From contig JBIQHP010000002.1 of NCBI GenBank assembly GCA_044508495.1, forward strand, positions 1 to 60,508: 60,508 nucleotides of DNA, given 5' to 3'. Origin of the DNA: Terrimesophilobacter sp044508495 (GTDB lineage: Bacteria; Actinomycetota; Actinomycetes; Actinomycetales; Microbacteriaceae). The notes beneath the pieces were generated by a model. The model was not told where the DNA came from and made no database searches. It saw only the letters and a list, made by a program, of their open reading frames with translations. Below are positions 22,899 to 31,852 of the stretch, piece after piece; the stretch's first letter is position 1, and each line of letters starts with the position of its first letter. The position numbers were made by a program, and so were the translations under genes.

Positions 22899-25058
22899 CT
22901 ACCCGCGCCGCCCGGACGTGAGGATGACGAGCCGCTGGGTCGCCCGGGTCATCGCGACATAGCGGTCGACGGCCCCCTCGATACCGGTGCCGAACGATTC
23001 CGGGTCCACGAGCACGACGAGGTCGAACTCGAGGCCCTTGGCCAGCTCCGGCGCGAGCGACCGGATGCGGGCCGTCGCCTGGAAGGCCGGATCGCCGATG
23101 ACGCACGCGATCCCCTCGGAATGCTCGGCGAGCCAGGCCGCGAGGATCGCATCCAGCCGGGAGGTCGACCCGTGTTCGACGGGAACGCCGCTCGCGCGGA
23201 TGGAGGTCGGCACGTTGGCATCCGGGAGCACGGCCCGGATGACCGGCTCGGCCTCCGACATGACCTCCTCGGGGGTGCGGTAGTTGATGGTCAGCGAGGT
23301 CAGGGAGATGCCGTCGAGCCCGTTCCGTTCGAGGCGTTCCTGCCATGACTCGGCGAAGCCGTGCCGCGCCTGGGCCCGGTCCCCCACGATCGTGAGGCTG
23401 CGCGAGGGGCAGCGCTGCAGGAGCATCCGCCAATCCGCATCCGTCAGCTCCTGGGCTTCGTCCACGACGATGTGCGCGAAGGGCCCGGCCAGGGCATCGG
23501 GGTCCGCGCTCGGCAGCGCGCTCTCGTCGATCAGGCTGTTCCGGGCGTCCTGCCCGCGCAGCATCCGCATGAGGAGCAGCTCGGAGTCGTCCGCCGCGAT
23601 GAGCTCGTCGACCACTCGGTCCCTGACCTCCTGATCGGCGGCGATCGCGGCCTCGCGCCTGCGTCTGCGCCGGGACGCCTCGGGGTCGCCGATCCTCCGC
23701 CGCGCCGCGTCGAGAAAGGGCAGATCGGAGACCGTCCAGGCCCGGGGATCCTCGCGCTGAAGCTGCTGGATCTCGTCCGGGGAGAGCCACGGCGCGCACG
23801 CGTGCAGATAGGCCGTCACCGACCAGAGGTCGGCGACGACGCCGGGAGGGTCGAGCAGCGGCCACGCCCGGTTGACGGCGCCGGTCAGCTCCTCGTTCTG
23901 CAGCAGCGACCTGCGGAGCAGGTGGGGGGCCACCTCCTCCTCGTCGACCTGGGCGATCAGGATGCCCAGCACCTCCTCCCATACCTGTTCGCGCGCCTCG
24001 TTGTGCGGCAGGCCCGGATCCGCCGCGTCGAAGGCGTCCGCCCAGTCCGCGGCGCTGAGCCGGAGCTCGGACCAGGGCGTCTCGACGACGAGCTCGCGGG
24101 CCGGCGGTCGCTCGTAATGCCGAACCGCCGCCTCGATCGCCTCCGCCGGGTCAGCGGAGACCTTCAGCCGGACCACCCGGGGATCCGGCTCTGCGAGGGC
24201 CGCGTCGCCCTCCGGAACGAGATCGCGCAGCGTGCAGATCTGCACGCCCTCCTCGCCCAGACTCGGGAGGACGTCGGCGACGTAGGCCAGATAGGCCTCG
24301 TGCGGACCGACGAACAGGAGCCCTCCGCCCCGCGCGATCCGCGGCTCGGAGTACAGGAGGTAGGCGGCGCGATGCAGCGCGACGACGGTCTTGCCCGTTC
24401 CCGGGCCGCCGTCGACGACGAGCGCGCCCCTCGATCCCGCCCGGATGATGGCGTCCTGATCGGCCTGGATCGTGCTGAGCACGTCGCGCATCCGGGGCGA
24501 CCGGCTGCTGCCGAGGCTCGCGATGAAGGCCGACTGGTCGTCGAGCGCGGCATGCCCCTGGAGCCCGTCCGAGGTGAAGACCTCGTCCCAGTAGTCGCTC
24601 ACCCTGCCGCGAGTCCAGCGATACCTGCGGCGACTCGCCAGGCCCATGGGGTTGGCGTGAGTCGCTCCGAAGAAGGGCTCGGCCGCGGGAGAACGCCAGT
24701 CGACGAGCAATCGCCGGCCCCCGGCGTCCGCGAGGCCGAGCCGACCGACGTACACGGGCTCGGCACCGCCGGTTCCCACCATGCGTCCGAGGCACAGGTC
24801 CAGCCCGAAGCGGCGCAGGGTCCTCAGGCGAGCCGTCAGCCGATGGATCTCGAGGTCGCGGTCCATGGCCGCCTGCCCCTCACCGCCAGGCATCCTGCGC
24901 TCGGACTCCAGGCGGTCGGCGAGTTCCGCGATCGACGTCTCGAGGCTCTCCCGGATGGCGGCGAAACGGCGTTCGTCCTCGGCGATGAGCGCCGGATCGG
25001 TCTTGGCGACGAGACGATCGGGAAGATCGAAGGCGCTGGTGCCGGTGCTGGGAGTCAC
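22899..25058 (-). CDS. helR: HelR-like RNA polymerase recycling ATPase (UvrD/Rep superfamily)
   Basis: The 719-aa helicase-like ATPase of the HelD/HelR group has an N-terminal coiled coil (RRFAAIRESLETSIAELADR), Walker A GGPGTGKTVVALHR near residue 217, Walker B VVDEAQELTDADW and a C-terminal motif VI YVAMTRATQRL. HelR proteins dislodge stalled RNA polymerase and confer rifamycin tolerance. The palindrome 24 bp before the GTG start matches the rifamycin-associated element, which supports HelR over generic HelD. GTG 25058 is chosen because the conserved helix begins soon after it and longer starts would cross the palindrome. Confidence 0.85.
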   Translation of the reverse strand: MTPSTGTSAFDLPDRLVAKTDPALIAEDERRFAAIRESLETSIAELADRLESERRMPGGEGQAAMDRDLEIHRLTARLRTLRRFGLDLCLGRMVGTGGAEPVYVGRLGLADAGGRRLLVDWRSPAAEPFFGATHANPMGLASRRRYRWTRGRVSDYWDEVFTSDGLQGHAALDDQSAFIASLGSSRSPRMRDVLSTIQADQDAIIRAGSRGALVVDGGPGTGKTVVALHRAAYLLYSEPRIARGGGLLFVGPHEAYLAYVADVLPSLGEEGVQICTLRDLVPEGDAALAEPDPRVVRLKVSADPAEAIEAAVRHYERPPARELVVETPWSELRLSAADWADAFDAADPGLPHNEAREQVWEEVLGILIAQVDEEEVAPHLLRRSLLQNEELTGAVNRAWPLLDPPGVVADLWSVTAYLHACAPWLSPDEIQQLQREDPRAWTVSDLPFLDAARRRIGDPEASRRRRRREAAIAADQEVRDRVVDELIAADDSELLLMRMLRGQDARNSLIDESALPSADPDALAGPFAHIVVDEAQELTDADWRMLLQRCPSRSLTIVGDRAQARHGFAESWQERLERNGLDGISLTSLTINYRTPEEVMSEAEPVIRAVLPDANVPTSIRASGVPVEHGSTSRLDAILAAWLAEHSEGIACVIGDPAFQATARIRSLAPELAKGLEFDLVVLVDPESFGTGIEGAVDRYVAMTRATQRLVILTSGRRG

Positions 25059-25082
25059 GATCGACCATTCTCGGCGACGACG

Positions 25083-25103
25083 GGGGGCTTGCGGCAAGCC
25101 CCC
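25083..25103 (-). promoter_or_regulatory. Rifamycin-associated element (RAE)-like palindrome
   Basis: Perfect 10-bp arms GGGGGCTTGC (25083-25092) and GCAAGCCCCC (25094-25103) around a single G. As I recall it, the published RAE is a 19-bp motif with the same GGGGCTTGCGGCAAG core; it precedes rifamycin-inducible resistance genes including helR. A further half copy TGCCGCAAGG follows at 25104-25113. Being symmetric, it may also act on the plus-strand gene at 25174. Confidence 0.8.
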
Positions 25104-25173
25104 TGCCGCAAGGTACAGTGAAAATGGAGGGACGTGGCATCTCCCCGATGGCTCGAGGCGAAGGAGAACCGCA

Positions 25174-25602
25174 GTGCTCGATGGTCTCATGGTCGACATC
25201 TCCTGGCTCGGAGTCGTCATCGGCGCCCTTGCGCTCTTCCTCCTCGGCGCGATCTGGTACGTGGCCATCTTCGGCAAGGTCTACCGTCAGGAGCTCGGCG
25301 TGCCTGAGCCGGCCGAGGGCGAGAGCCCGCTTCCTCCGGGAAGGGCGCTCGGCCGAGCGCTCGTCGGGCAGTTCGTGGCGGGACTCGTCGTCGCGATCGT
25401 CCTGGCCTGGTTGATCGGCAACTCCTCGGTCGGACGAGGGGCCGTCATCGGTCTCGCCGGAGGCGTGCTCGTGGCTGCGGCCCTCGGGCAGCTCCACCAG
25501 TTCGAGGGCAGGAGCCTGCGTCACCTGCTGCTCAACGTCGGCTACATGCTCGTCGGCCTCACGGCGGTCGGTGCCATCGTCGGCGCATTCCAGACGCCCT
25601 GA
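25174..25602 (+). CDS. DUF1761-like membrane protein
   Basis: The 142-aa protein has four helices: LGVVIGALALFLLGAIWYVAIFG, LVGQFVAGLVVAIVLAWLIG, AVIGLAGGVLVAAALGQL and LLLNVGYMLVGLTAVGAIVGAF. This fits the DUF1761 plan. GTG 25174 is chosen because AAGGAGAA lies about 6 bp upstream. It is divergent from helR and shares the RAE-containing intergenic region, so co-regulation by rifamycins is possible but unproven. Confidence 0.7.
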   Translation: MLDGLMVDISWLGVVIGALALFLLGAIWYVAIFGKVYRQELGVPEPAEGESPLPPGRALGRALVGQFVAGLVVAIVLAWLIGNSSVGRGAVIGLAGGVLVAAALGQLHQFEGRSLRHLLLNVGYMLVGLTAVGAIVGAFQTP

Positions 25603-25684
25603 CACTCGCCCGGCGGGTCGTATCCTCGTCCCATGGCCCCGCATCGACTCGGGGTCGAACGCGTCGGCCCCTGACCGCGCGGGG

Positions 25685-26737
25685 CTAGCGATTCGTCGCG
25701 GCGACCCACTCGTCGAGCTTGCGGGATGCCGCGCCGGAGTCGATCGCCTCGGCGGCGACCGCGAGCTTCGCCCGGAAACGATCGACGATGGGGACCTGGA
25801 CCTCGGCCGGGTTGCGTGCGAGGTCGTAGGAGACGAGCCCCGCCGCGGCGTTGAGCAGCACGATATCGCGCACCGGGCCGCCCTCTCCCTCGAGCACTCG
25901 CCGGGCGATGCCGGCGTTGTGCTCCGGATCCCCGCCGAGCAGGTCGGAGAGCTCCGCGCGGGCGATCCCGAGCTCGGAAGGGTCGAGGTCGTGCTCGGTC
26001 ACGGCACCCCGGGAGACCTCCCAGATATGGCTGTGGCCGGTCGTCGTGAGCTCGTCGAGGCCGTCGTCGCCGCGGAACACGAGCGCCGTGGCCCCCCGGG
26101 TCTGGAAGACGCCGACGAAGAGCGGGACCTTCGAGAGGTTCGCGACGCCCACCGCGTTCGCCTCGCACCGAGCCGGGTTGCAGAGCGGCCCGAGGAAGTT
26201 GAAGACGGTCGGGATCGCGAGCTCGCCGCGCACCGGGGCGGCGTGGCGGAATCCGGGATGGAAGTGCGCCGCATAGGCGAAGGTGATCCCCGTCTCCGAG
26301 AACACCTCGGCGATGCGCTGCTCGTCGAGCTCCAGCCGGATGCCGAGCGCAGCCAGGACATCCGAGGATCCGGCGGCGGAGCTCGCGGCCTTGTTCCCGT
26401 GTTTAATGACCGGCGCGCCGGACGCCGCAGCGACGATCGAGGCCATGGTCGAGACGTTGACGGTGCCGAAACGGTCTCCCCCGGTGCCGACGATGTCGAT
26501 CGCCATCGGGTCGAGCGCGAGGGGATGCGCGTTCTCGAGCACGGCATCCCGGAACCCGACGATCTCGTCGACCGTCTCCCCCTTGGCCCGCAGGGCCACG
26601 AGGAAGGCCGCGAGCTGGGCGCTGGTCGCCTCGCCCGTCACGATCCGGCGCATGGCCCAGGACGCCTCGCTGATGGAGAGGTTCCGCTTCTCGAGCAGCG
26701 CCGTGAGCAGGTCGGGCCAGGTCGGGGCGGTAGTCAC
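25685..26737 (-). CDS. trpD: Anthranilate phosphoribosyltransferase
   Basis: Tryptophan pathway enzyme joining anthranilate and PRPP (350 aa). It shows the PRPP-binding VGTGGDRFGTVNVST, the KHGNKAASSAAGSSDVLAALG loop and a helical N-terminal domain (EASWAMRRIVTGEATSAQLAAFLVALRAKGET). It lies alone, divergent from ctaE, as in mycobacteria, away from other trp genes, so it is probably regulated separately. Cytoplasmic homodimer by family knowledge. Confidence 0.95.
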   Translation of the reverse strand: MTTAPTWPDLLTALLEKRNLSISEASWAMRRIVTGEATSAQLAAFLVALRAKGETVDEIVGFRDAVLENAHPLALDPMAIDIVGTGGDRFGTVNVSTMASIVAAASGAPVIKHGNKAASSAAGSSDVLAALGIRLELDEQRIAEVFSETGITFAYAAHFHPGFRHAAPVRGELAIPTVFNFLGPLCNPARCEANAVGVANLSKVPLFVGVFQTRGATALVFRGDDGLDELTTTGHSHIWEVSRGAVTEHDLDPSELGIARAELSDLLGGDPEHNAGIARRVLEGEGGPVRDIVLLNAAAGLVSYDLARNPAEVQVPIVDRFRAKLAVAAEAIDSGAASRKLDEWVAATNR

Positions 26738-26814
26738 AGGAGCGATCCTAGCTTTCGGCCGGACTGGCCGCTCGAATGGCGAAGTCCTTCGTAATATCGG
26801 CCATAATGGGAAGC

Positions 26815-27444
26815 GTGACCAGCACCTCTCTCTCGCACAATGTCGGCGTTCCCGTCGTCAACCGCCCGAGCGTCGTCGCGGTGGGAACGATCGTCTGGCT
26901 CGGCAGCGAGGTCATGTTCTTCGCGGGCCTCTTCGCGATCTACTTCACTCTTCGATCGACCTCCCCCGGCCTCTGGGCCTTCGAGACCGCGAAGCTCGAC
27001 GTCTGGTACGCCCTCGGCAACACGACGATCCTCGTCCTGTCATCGGTGACCTGCCAGTTCGGGGTCTTCGCGGCGGAGCGCCTCCAGGCGCGGGCGACCG
27101 GCTGGAAGCCGACTCAGTGGGGCATGGTGGAGTGGTTCTTCCTCACCTACGCCATGGGGGCGGTCTTCGTCATCGGCCAGATCTTCGAGTACGCCAACCT
27201 CGTCGCCGAGCACATCAGCATGAGCTCCAACCAGTACGGATCGTCGTTCTACATCACGACCGGCTTCCACGGCCTCCACGTCATCGGCGGCCTCATCGCC
27301 TTCCTGCTCGTGATCGGGCGCGCGTTCAGCGTCAAGAACTTCACGCACAAGGAGGCGGCCAGCGCCATCGTGGTCTCCTACTACTGGCACTTCGTCGACG
27401 TCGTGTGGATCGGGCTGTTCCTGGTCATCTACGTACTCAAATAA
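26815..27444 (+). CDS. ctaE: Cytochrome c oxidase subunit III
   Basis: Membrane subunit of the aa3 oxidase, 209 aa from GTG 26815 with five hydrophobic helices: VVAVGTIVWLGSEVMFFAGL, the FHGLHVIGGLIAFLLVIGRA motif with conserved His, and YYWHFVDVVWIGLFLVIYVL at the end. ATG 26806 and ATG 26776 are in-frame alternatives with poor ribosome-binding sites. It heads ctaE-qcrC-qcrA-qcrB, the standard actinobacterial order, in keeping with a bc1-aa3 supercomplex. Confidence 0.95.
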   Translation: MTSTSLSHNVGVPVVNRPSVVAVGTIVWLGSEVMFFAGLFAIYFTLRSTSPGLWAFETAKLDVWYALGNTTILVLSSVTCQFGVFAAERLQARATGWKPTQWGMVEWFFLTYAMGAVFVIGQIFEYANLVAEHISMSSNQYGSSFYITTGFHGLHVIGGLIAFLLVIGRAFSVKNFTHKEAASAIVVSYYWHFVDVVWIGLFLVIYVLK

Positions 27445-27460
27445 GGAACTCGGAAAGAGA

Positions 27461-28264
27461 ATGCGCACTCACACCTCGACCGCTGGTCGTCGGCCCGGCG
27501 GTCGCCGGCATCCCCTCGCCACCGTCGCCCTCCTCGCGATCGGGCTGCTGACGACGGGCGGCGCCTACGCGTTCCTGTCGACGACGGCATCCGCGGAGAC
27601 GAGGGCCGCGAGCGAGCAGGCCATCGCGGAGGGCCATAAGATCTACGTCGCGAACTGCGCGACCTGCCACGGCATGAACGCGACGGGGACCGAGAAGGGC
27701 CCCGGGCTCCTCGGGGTCGGCGCGGCATCCGTCGACTTCCAGATGGGCACCGGCCGCATGCCGCTCGCCTTCCAGGGCCCCCAGGGCGCGGAGAAGCCCC
27801 TGCAGTTCACCGAGGAGCAGATCGGCGCGGTCGCCGCCTACATCGCGAGCCTCGCACCCGGCCCCGCGATCCCCGCGGACAAGTGGCTCGCCGGCGACGG
27901 GGACATCGCCAACGGCGGTCAGCTGTTCAGGGTCAACTGCGCGATGTGCCACAACGTCGCCGGTGCCGGCGGCGCCCTCACCGAGGGCAAGTTCGCGCCG
28001 TCGCTCGGAGGGATCGACGCCCGTCACATCTACGAGGCCATGGTCACCGGACCCCAGAACATGCCGGTGTTCAGCGACCTCAATCTGAGCCCGCAGGACA
28101 AGGCCGACCTCATCAGCTTCCTCAAGTACCAGGACCAGCACGCCTCGGTCGGCGGCGTCGACCTCGGCGGCCTCGGACCCGTGGCCGAGGGCCTGTTCAT
28201 CTGGATCTTCGGCCTCGGCGCGATCGTCGGCGTCACGATCTGGATCGCCGCCAGGCCCAACTGA
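27461..28264 (+). CDS. qcrC: Diheme cytochrome c subunit of the bc1 complex
   Basis: The 267-aa protein has an N-terminal membrane helix (PLATVALLAIGLLTTGGAYAFL), two CxxCH heme-binding motifs (CATCHGMN and CAMCHNVA), each in its own cytochrome c domain, and a C-terminal helix (GLFIWIFGLGAIVGVTIWIA). The diheme form carries electrons from the Rieske protein straight to oxidase in Actinobacteria, which lack soluble cytochrome c. It lies 16 bp after ctaE. Confidence 0.95.
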   Translation: MRTHTSTAGRRPGGRRHPLATVALLAIGLLTTGGAYAFLSTTASAETRAASEQAIAEGHKIYVANCATCHGMNATGTEKGPGLLGVGAASVDFQMGTGRMPLAFQGPQGAEKPLQFTEEQIGAVAAYIASLAPGPAIPADKWLAGDGDIANGGQLFRVNCAMCHNVAGAGGALTEGKFAPSLGGIDARHIYEAMVTGPQNMPVFSDLNLSPQDKADLISFLKYQDQHASVGGVDLGGLGPVAEGLFIWIFGLGAIVGVTIWIAARPN

Positions 28265-28301
28265 CTCAGCACCACCGACCGCAGCAACCGAAGGGAACGA
28301 C

Positions 28302-29363
28302 ATGGCTCAGCAAGACGGCGACCAGGCCGCCGGGTCGGAACTCGCGACGACCGCCTCGCGCGATGTCTCCGCCGGCACCGCCGTCGTCCCGTCGGAGGCC
28401 TTCGAGAACCCCGGCCTGCCGCCGCACCGGCCACGCGCGACCGACCTCGACCCGAAGAAGGAGAAGACCGCCGAGCGCCGGGTCGGCGGGATGTTCCTGC
28501 TCTCGATCGCCGCGAGCGTCTTCGCGGTCGTCGCCTACATCATCTTCCCGATCGTCCCCGGCGACATGGACTCGGTGCGCTTCAACAACCTGTTCCTCGG
28601 CGTCGGCATCGCACTCGCCCTCCTCTCGATCGGGTTCGGCTCGATCTACTGGGCCAAGAACCTCATGAAGGGCGGTGAGTGGGAAGAGCACCGCCACCCC
28701 ACTCGCGGCCGGGAGGAGACGAGGGCCGCAGCCGTCGAGGTGTTCAAGCTCGGAAACGAGGAGTCCGGTTTCGGGCGGCGCACGCTCATCCGGAACAGCC
28801 TCATCGGCGCCCTCGTCGTCTCCCCGCTCCCCGCGGTCGTCATGTTCCGCGACCTCGCCCCCTCCGCGGATCCCGTGCCGCTCCTGCACAAGACCCTCTG
28901 GGACAAGAACGTCCGTCTCGCACGCGACCCGTCCGGAACGCCGATCAAGGCCTCCGAGGTCACGCTGGGCTCGGTCTTCCACGTCATCCCGGAGAATCTC
29001 GAGGATGCCGAGCACAAGCTCGAGGAGAAGGCCAAGGCCGCCGTGCTGCTCATGCGCCTCAAGCCGGAGGACCTGCACGTCTCCCCCGAGCGCTCCGACT
29101 GGAACTATCAGGGCATCGTCGCCTACTCGAAGATCTGCACGCACGTCGGGTGCCCGGTCGCGCTCTACGAGCAGCAGACGCACCACTTGCTGTGCCCGTG
29201 CCACCAGTCGCAGTTCGACATCACGCAGGAGGCCAAGGTCATCTTCGGACCGGCCAAGCGCGCGCTCCCCCAGCTTCCCATCACCGTGGACTCGCAGGGC
29301 TACCTCGTGGCCCGCAGCGACTTCCACGAACCCGTCGGCCCGAGCTTCTGGGAGCGTTCATGA
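28302..29363 (+). CDS. qcrA: Rieske iron-sulfur subunit of the bc1 complex
   Basis: The 353-aa protein has an N-terminal extension and three helices (MFLLSIAASVFAVVAYIIFP, LFLGVGIALALLSIGFGSIYW, LIGALVVSPLPAVVMF) before the Rieske domain. Cluster ligands are in CTHVGCPV and CPCHQSQFD. Three membrane helices are characteristic of actinobacterial QcrA. The stop overlaps the qcrB start by 4 bp (ATGA), giving coupled translation. Confidence 0.95.
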   Translation: MAQQDGDQAAGSELATTASRDVSAGTAVVPSEAFENPGLPPHRPRATDLDPKKEKTAERRVGGMFLLSIAASVFAVVAYIIFPIVPGDMDSVRFNNLFLGVGIALALLSIGFGSIYWAKNLMKGGEWEEHRHPTRGREETRAAAVEVFKLGNEESGFGRRTLIRNSLIGALVVSPLPAVVMFRDLAPSADPVPLLHKTLWDKNVRLARDPSGTPIKASEVTLGSVFHVIPENLEDAEHKLEEKAKAAVLLMRLKPEDLHVSPERSDWNYQGIVAYSKICTHVGCPVALYEQQTHHLLCPCHQSQFDITQEAKVIFGPAKRALPQLPITVDSQGYLVARSDFHEPVGPSFWERS

Positions 29364-30988
29364 CCACCGTAGAGTCGTCGACGGCGACAGAGACACCGTC
29401 GGCCGCACCGAGCCGCGGTTCGCGCTTCACCGGCGCCGTCGCCAACTACCTCGACGAGCGCACGAGCATCTCGGGGATCACCAAGGAGCTCGGTCGCAAG
29501 ATCTTCCCCGACCACTGGTCCTTCATGCTGGGCGAGGTCGCGATCTACAGCTTCATCGCGATCCTGCTCTCCGGCACCTTCCTGACCTTCTTCTTCGAGC
29601 CGTCGATGACCGAGGTCCACTACGGCGGCTCCTACGTCCCGCTCAAGGGCATCGAGATGTCGGCGGCCTACTCCTCGACGCTCGACATCTCCTTCGACAT
29701 CCGCGGCGGGCTGCTCATGCGGCAGGTCCACCACTGGGCGGCGCTGCTCTTCATCGCCGCGATCGGCCTGCACATGCTCCGAGTGTTCTTCAACGGCTCG
29801 TTCCGCAAGCCGCGCGAGCTCAACTGGGTCATCGGTTTCACGCTCTTCATCCTCGCGATGGGCGAGGGCTTCACCGGGTACTCCCTTCCCGACGACCTCC
29901 TCTCCGGAAACGGTCTGCGCATCATCGACGGGATGGTCAAGGGGATTCCGCTCGTGGGCACCTGGATCTCGTATCTCCTGTTCGGCGGCGAGTTCCCCGG
30001 CTCCGTGATCGTCCCGAGGCTCTATTCTCTGCACATCCTGCTGCTCCCGGCGATCCTCGTCGCCGCACTCGGCCTCCACCTGCTGCTCATGGTCATCAAC
30101 AAGCACACGCAGTATGCGGCTCCCGGGCGCACCAACGAGAACGTCGTGGGCGTGCCGATCATGCCGAACTTCGCGGCGAAAGCGGGCGGGTTCTTCTTCG
30201 TCGTCTTCGGCGTCATCGTGCTCATCTCCTCGTTCTTCACGATCAACCCGATCTGGAACTACGGGCCATACGATCCCTCGCCGGTCTCGGCCGGCACCCA
30301 GCCGGACTGGTACATCGGCTTCGCCGACGGAGGGCTGAGGCTCGTGCCGCCGGGCTGGGAGTTCGTGCTGTGGGATCACACCTTCTCGCTCAACATCCTC
30401 GTGCCGCTCGCCGTCATCGGGCTCTTCATCGTCGCGGTCATGTTCTACCCCTTCCTCGAGGCCTGGATCACCGGCGACGAGCGCGAGCATCACATCACCG
30501 AGCGCCCGCGCAACGCCCCGACCCGCACGGCCATCGGTGCGGCCGGCGTGACCTTCTACGCCGTGCTCTGGGCGGCGGCGGGCTCCGACCTCATCGCCAC
30601 CCACTTCCATCTCACGATCGAGGCCGTGACGCACTCGCTCCAGGCCCTGCTCATCCTCGGGCCGATCATCGCCTACTTCACCGCCAAGCGAGTATGTCTC
30701 GCCCTGCAGAAGAAGGACCGCGAGATCGCGCTCCACGGCTACGAGTCGGGCCGCATGGTCCGACTCCCGGGCGGCCAGTACGTCGAGGTTCACCAGCAGC
30801 TCGACGACTACGAGCGCTGGCGCCTCGTCGACTACGTCGACTACAAGCCCCTCATGGTCCGGCCCGATGCCAAGGGACGCATCTCCCTCATGCAGCGCGT
30901 GCGCGCGGTGTTCTCACGCTGGTTCTTCGAGGACCGGATCTCGCCGGCGACGCGGGGTGAGCTGGAGTCCGGCGAAGGACACCACTGA
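29360..30988 (+). CDS. qcrB: Cytochrome b subunit of the bc1 complex
   Basis: The 542-aa multi-helix quinol oxidase subunit has heme b ligands in RQVHHWAALLF and the LHMLRVFFNGSFRKPRE segment, and a PDWYIGFADGG Qo-site region. The C-terminal extension beyond helix 8 (residues about 450-542) is typical of Actinobacteria, in which QcrB is the target of drugs such as telacebec. ATG 29360 lies in the qcrA stop. Genes converge with the GNAT gene 3 bp downstream. Confidence 0.95.
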   Translation: MTTVESSTATETPSAAPSRGSRFTGAVANYLDERTSISGITKELGRKIFPDHWSFMLGEVAIYSFIAILLSGTFLTFFFEPSMTEVHYGGSYVPLKGIEMSAAYSSTLDISFDIRGGLLMRQVHHWAALLFIAAIGLHMLRVFFNGSFRKPRELNWVIGFTLFILAMGEGFTGYSLPDDLLSGNGLRIIDGMVKGIPLVGTWISYLLFGGEFPGSVIVPRLYSLHILLLPAILVAALGLHLLLMVINKHTQYAAPGRTNENVVGVPIMPNFAAKAGGFFFVVFGVIVLISSFFTINPIWNYGPYDPSPVSAGTQPDWYIGFADGGLRLVPPGWEFVLWDHTFSLNILVPLAVIGLFIVAVMFYPFLEAWITGDEREHHITERPRNAPTRTAIGAAGVTFYAVLWAAAGSDLIATHFHLTIEAVTHSLQALLILGPIIAYFTAKRVCLALQKKDREIALHGYESGRMVRLPGGQYVEVHQQLDDYERWRLVDYVDYKPLMVRPDAKGRISLMQRVRAVFSRWFFEDRISPATRGELESGEGHH

Positions 30989-30991
30989 CCG

Positions 30992-31435
30992 TTATTCGTC
31001 GAACCGCTTCTTGAGGAAGTCGGCGGTCGATCGGTAGTCGAGCCGTTCGTAGAACGCGGCGCTGCGCAGTGTGGCGACCGTGAGCTGCCGGACGCCGCGG
31101 TCGAGGCACTCCCGCTCGATCTCGCCGACGAGCATGCTGCCGATCCCGCGGCCCCGCGAGCTCTCGTCGACGACGAGCTCCTGGAGCTGAGCGGAGTCGC
31201 CGTTGGTGTAGAAGAGACGCGCGATCGTTGCGAGGGCGTATCCGACCACCGCGCCGCCGTCCTCCGCGACGAAGAGGATGTGATCGTCCGCCTGCTCGAC
31301 GGCGTCGGCGAAGGCCCCGTCGAAGACCGGGCGATCGGGCGTGTACTGCTCGCCCAGCTGCGCCAGCAGCGCGAACACCGCGCCGCCGTCCTCCGGAACG
31401 GCACGCCGGATGACGGGTGCCGGGTTAGCGGCCAA
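30992..31435 (-). CDS. GNAT-family N-acetyltransferase
   Basis: The 147-aa acetyltransferase has VIRRAVPEDGGAVFALLAQL, the central VVDESSRGRGIGSMLVGEIE acetyl-CoA pyrophosphate loop (RGRGIG) and a C-terminal LRSAAFYERLDYRSTADFLKK, typical of the RimI-like group. The only plausible start is TTG 31435, which lies inside the end of ctaF (11-bp overlap). It is a small cargo gene between the qcr and cta operons; substrate unknown. Confidence 0.85.
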   Translation of the reverse strand: MAANPAPVIRRAVPEDGGAVFALLAQLGEQYTPDRPVFDGAFADAVEQADDHILFVAEDGGAVVGYALATIARLFYTNGDSAQLQELVVDESSRGRGIGSMLVGEIERECLDRGVRQLTVATLRSAAFYERLDYRSTADFLKKRFDE

Positions 31436-31847
31436 AGTATCCGCGGTAGTACTCGTAGGTCCAGCCGACGATGCTGACCAGCGCGAAGACGGCCCCGATG
31501 TAGGCGATCCAGGCGCCGATGGCGATCCCCAGGAAGACGAGGGCCGCTCCGGCGGCCACCATCATGGGCCACCAGCTCCACGGGCTGTAGAACCCGACCT
31601 CCGTGTCGCCGTCGTCGATGTTGGCCGTCGGGATGTCCTCGGGAAGCTCCCCGCCCTGCGCCCGGTAGTGCTTGCCGAGGTAGAACGCGATGAGCGCGAA
31701 GAGCGCGCCGCACAGCGCGAGCGCGAGCGTCCCCACCCATTCGACATAGCCGTGGAATGAGTCCACGAGGCTCCAGACGGTGTACATCGCCGAGGATCCC
31801 CAGAAGAAGATCGCGAGAATCCAGAACAGATGGGTGTTGGTCTTCAC
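31425..31847 (-). CDS. ctaF: Cytochrome c oxidase subunit IV (actinobacterial)
   Basis: The 140-aa protein has four hydrophobic helices (LFWILAIFFWGSSAMYTVWSL, VGTLALALCGALFALIAFYLG, WWPMMVAAGAALVFLGIAIGAWI, AYIGAVFALVSIVGWTYEYY), the defining plan of actinobacterial subunit IV. GTG 31847 (VKTNTHLF) sits 5 bp after the ctaD stop, so it is the third gene of ctaC-ctaD-ctaF. It is a structural subunit of the aa3 oxidase. Confidence 0.93.
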   Translation of the reverse strand: MKTNTHLFWILAIFFWGSSAMYTVWSLVDSFHGYVEWVGTLALALCGALFALIAFYLGKHYRAQGGELPEDIPTANIDDGDTEVGFYSPWSWWPMMVAAGAALVFLGIAIGAWIAYIGAVFALVSIVGWTYEYYRGYFGR

Positions 31848-31852
31848 GCTGG

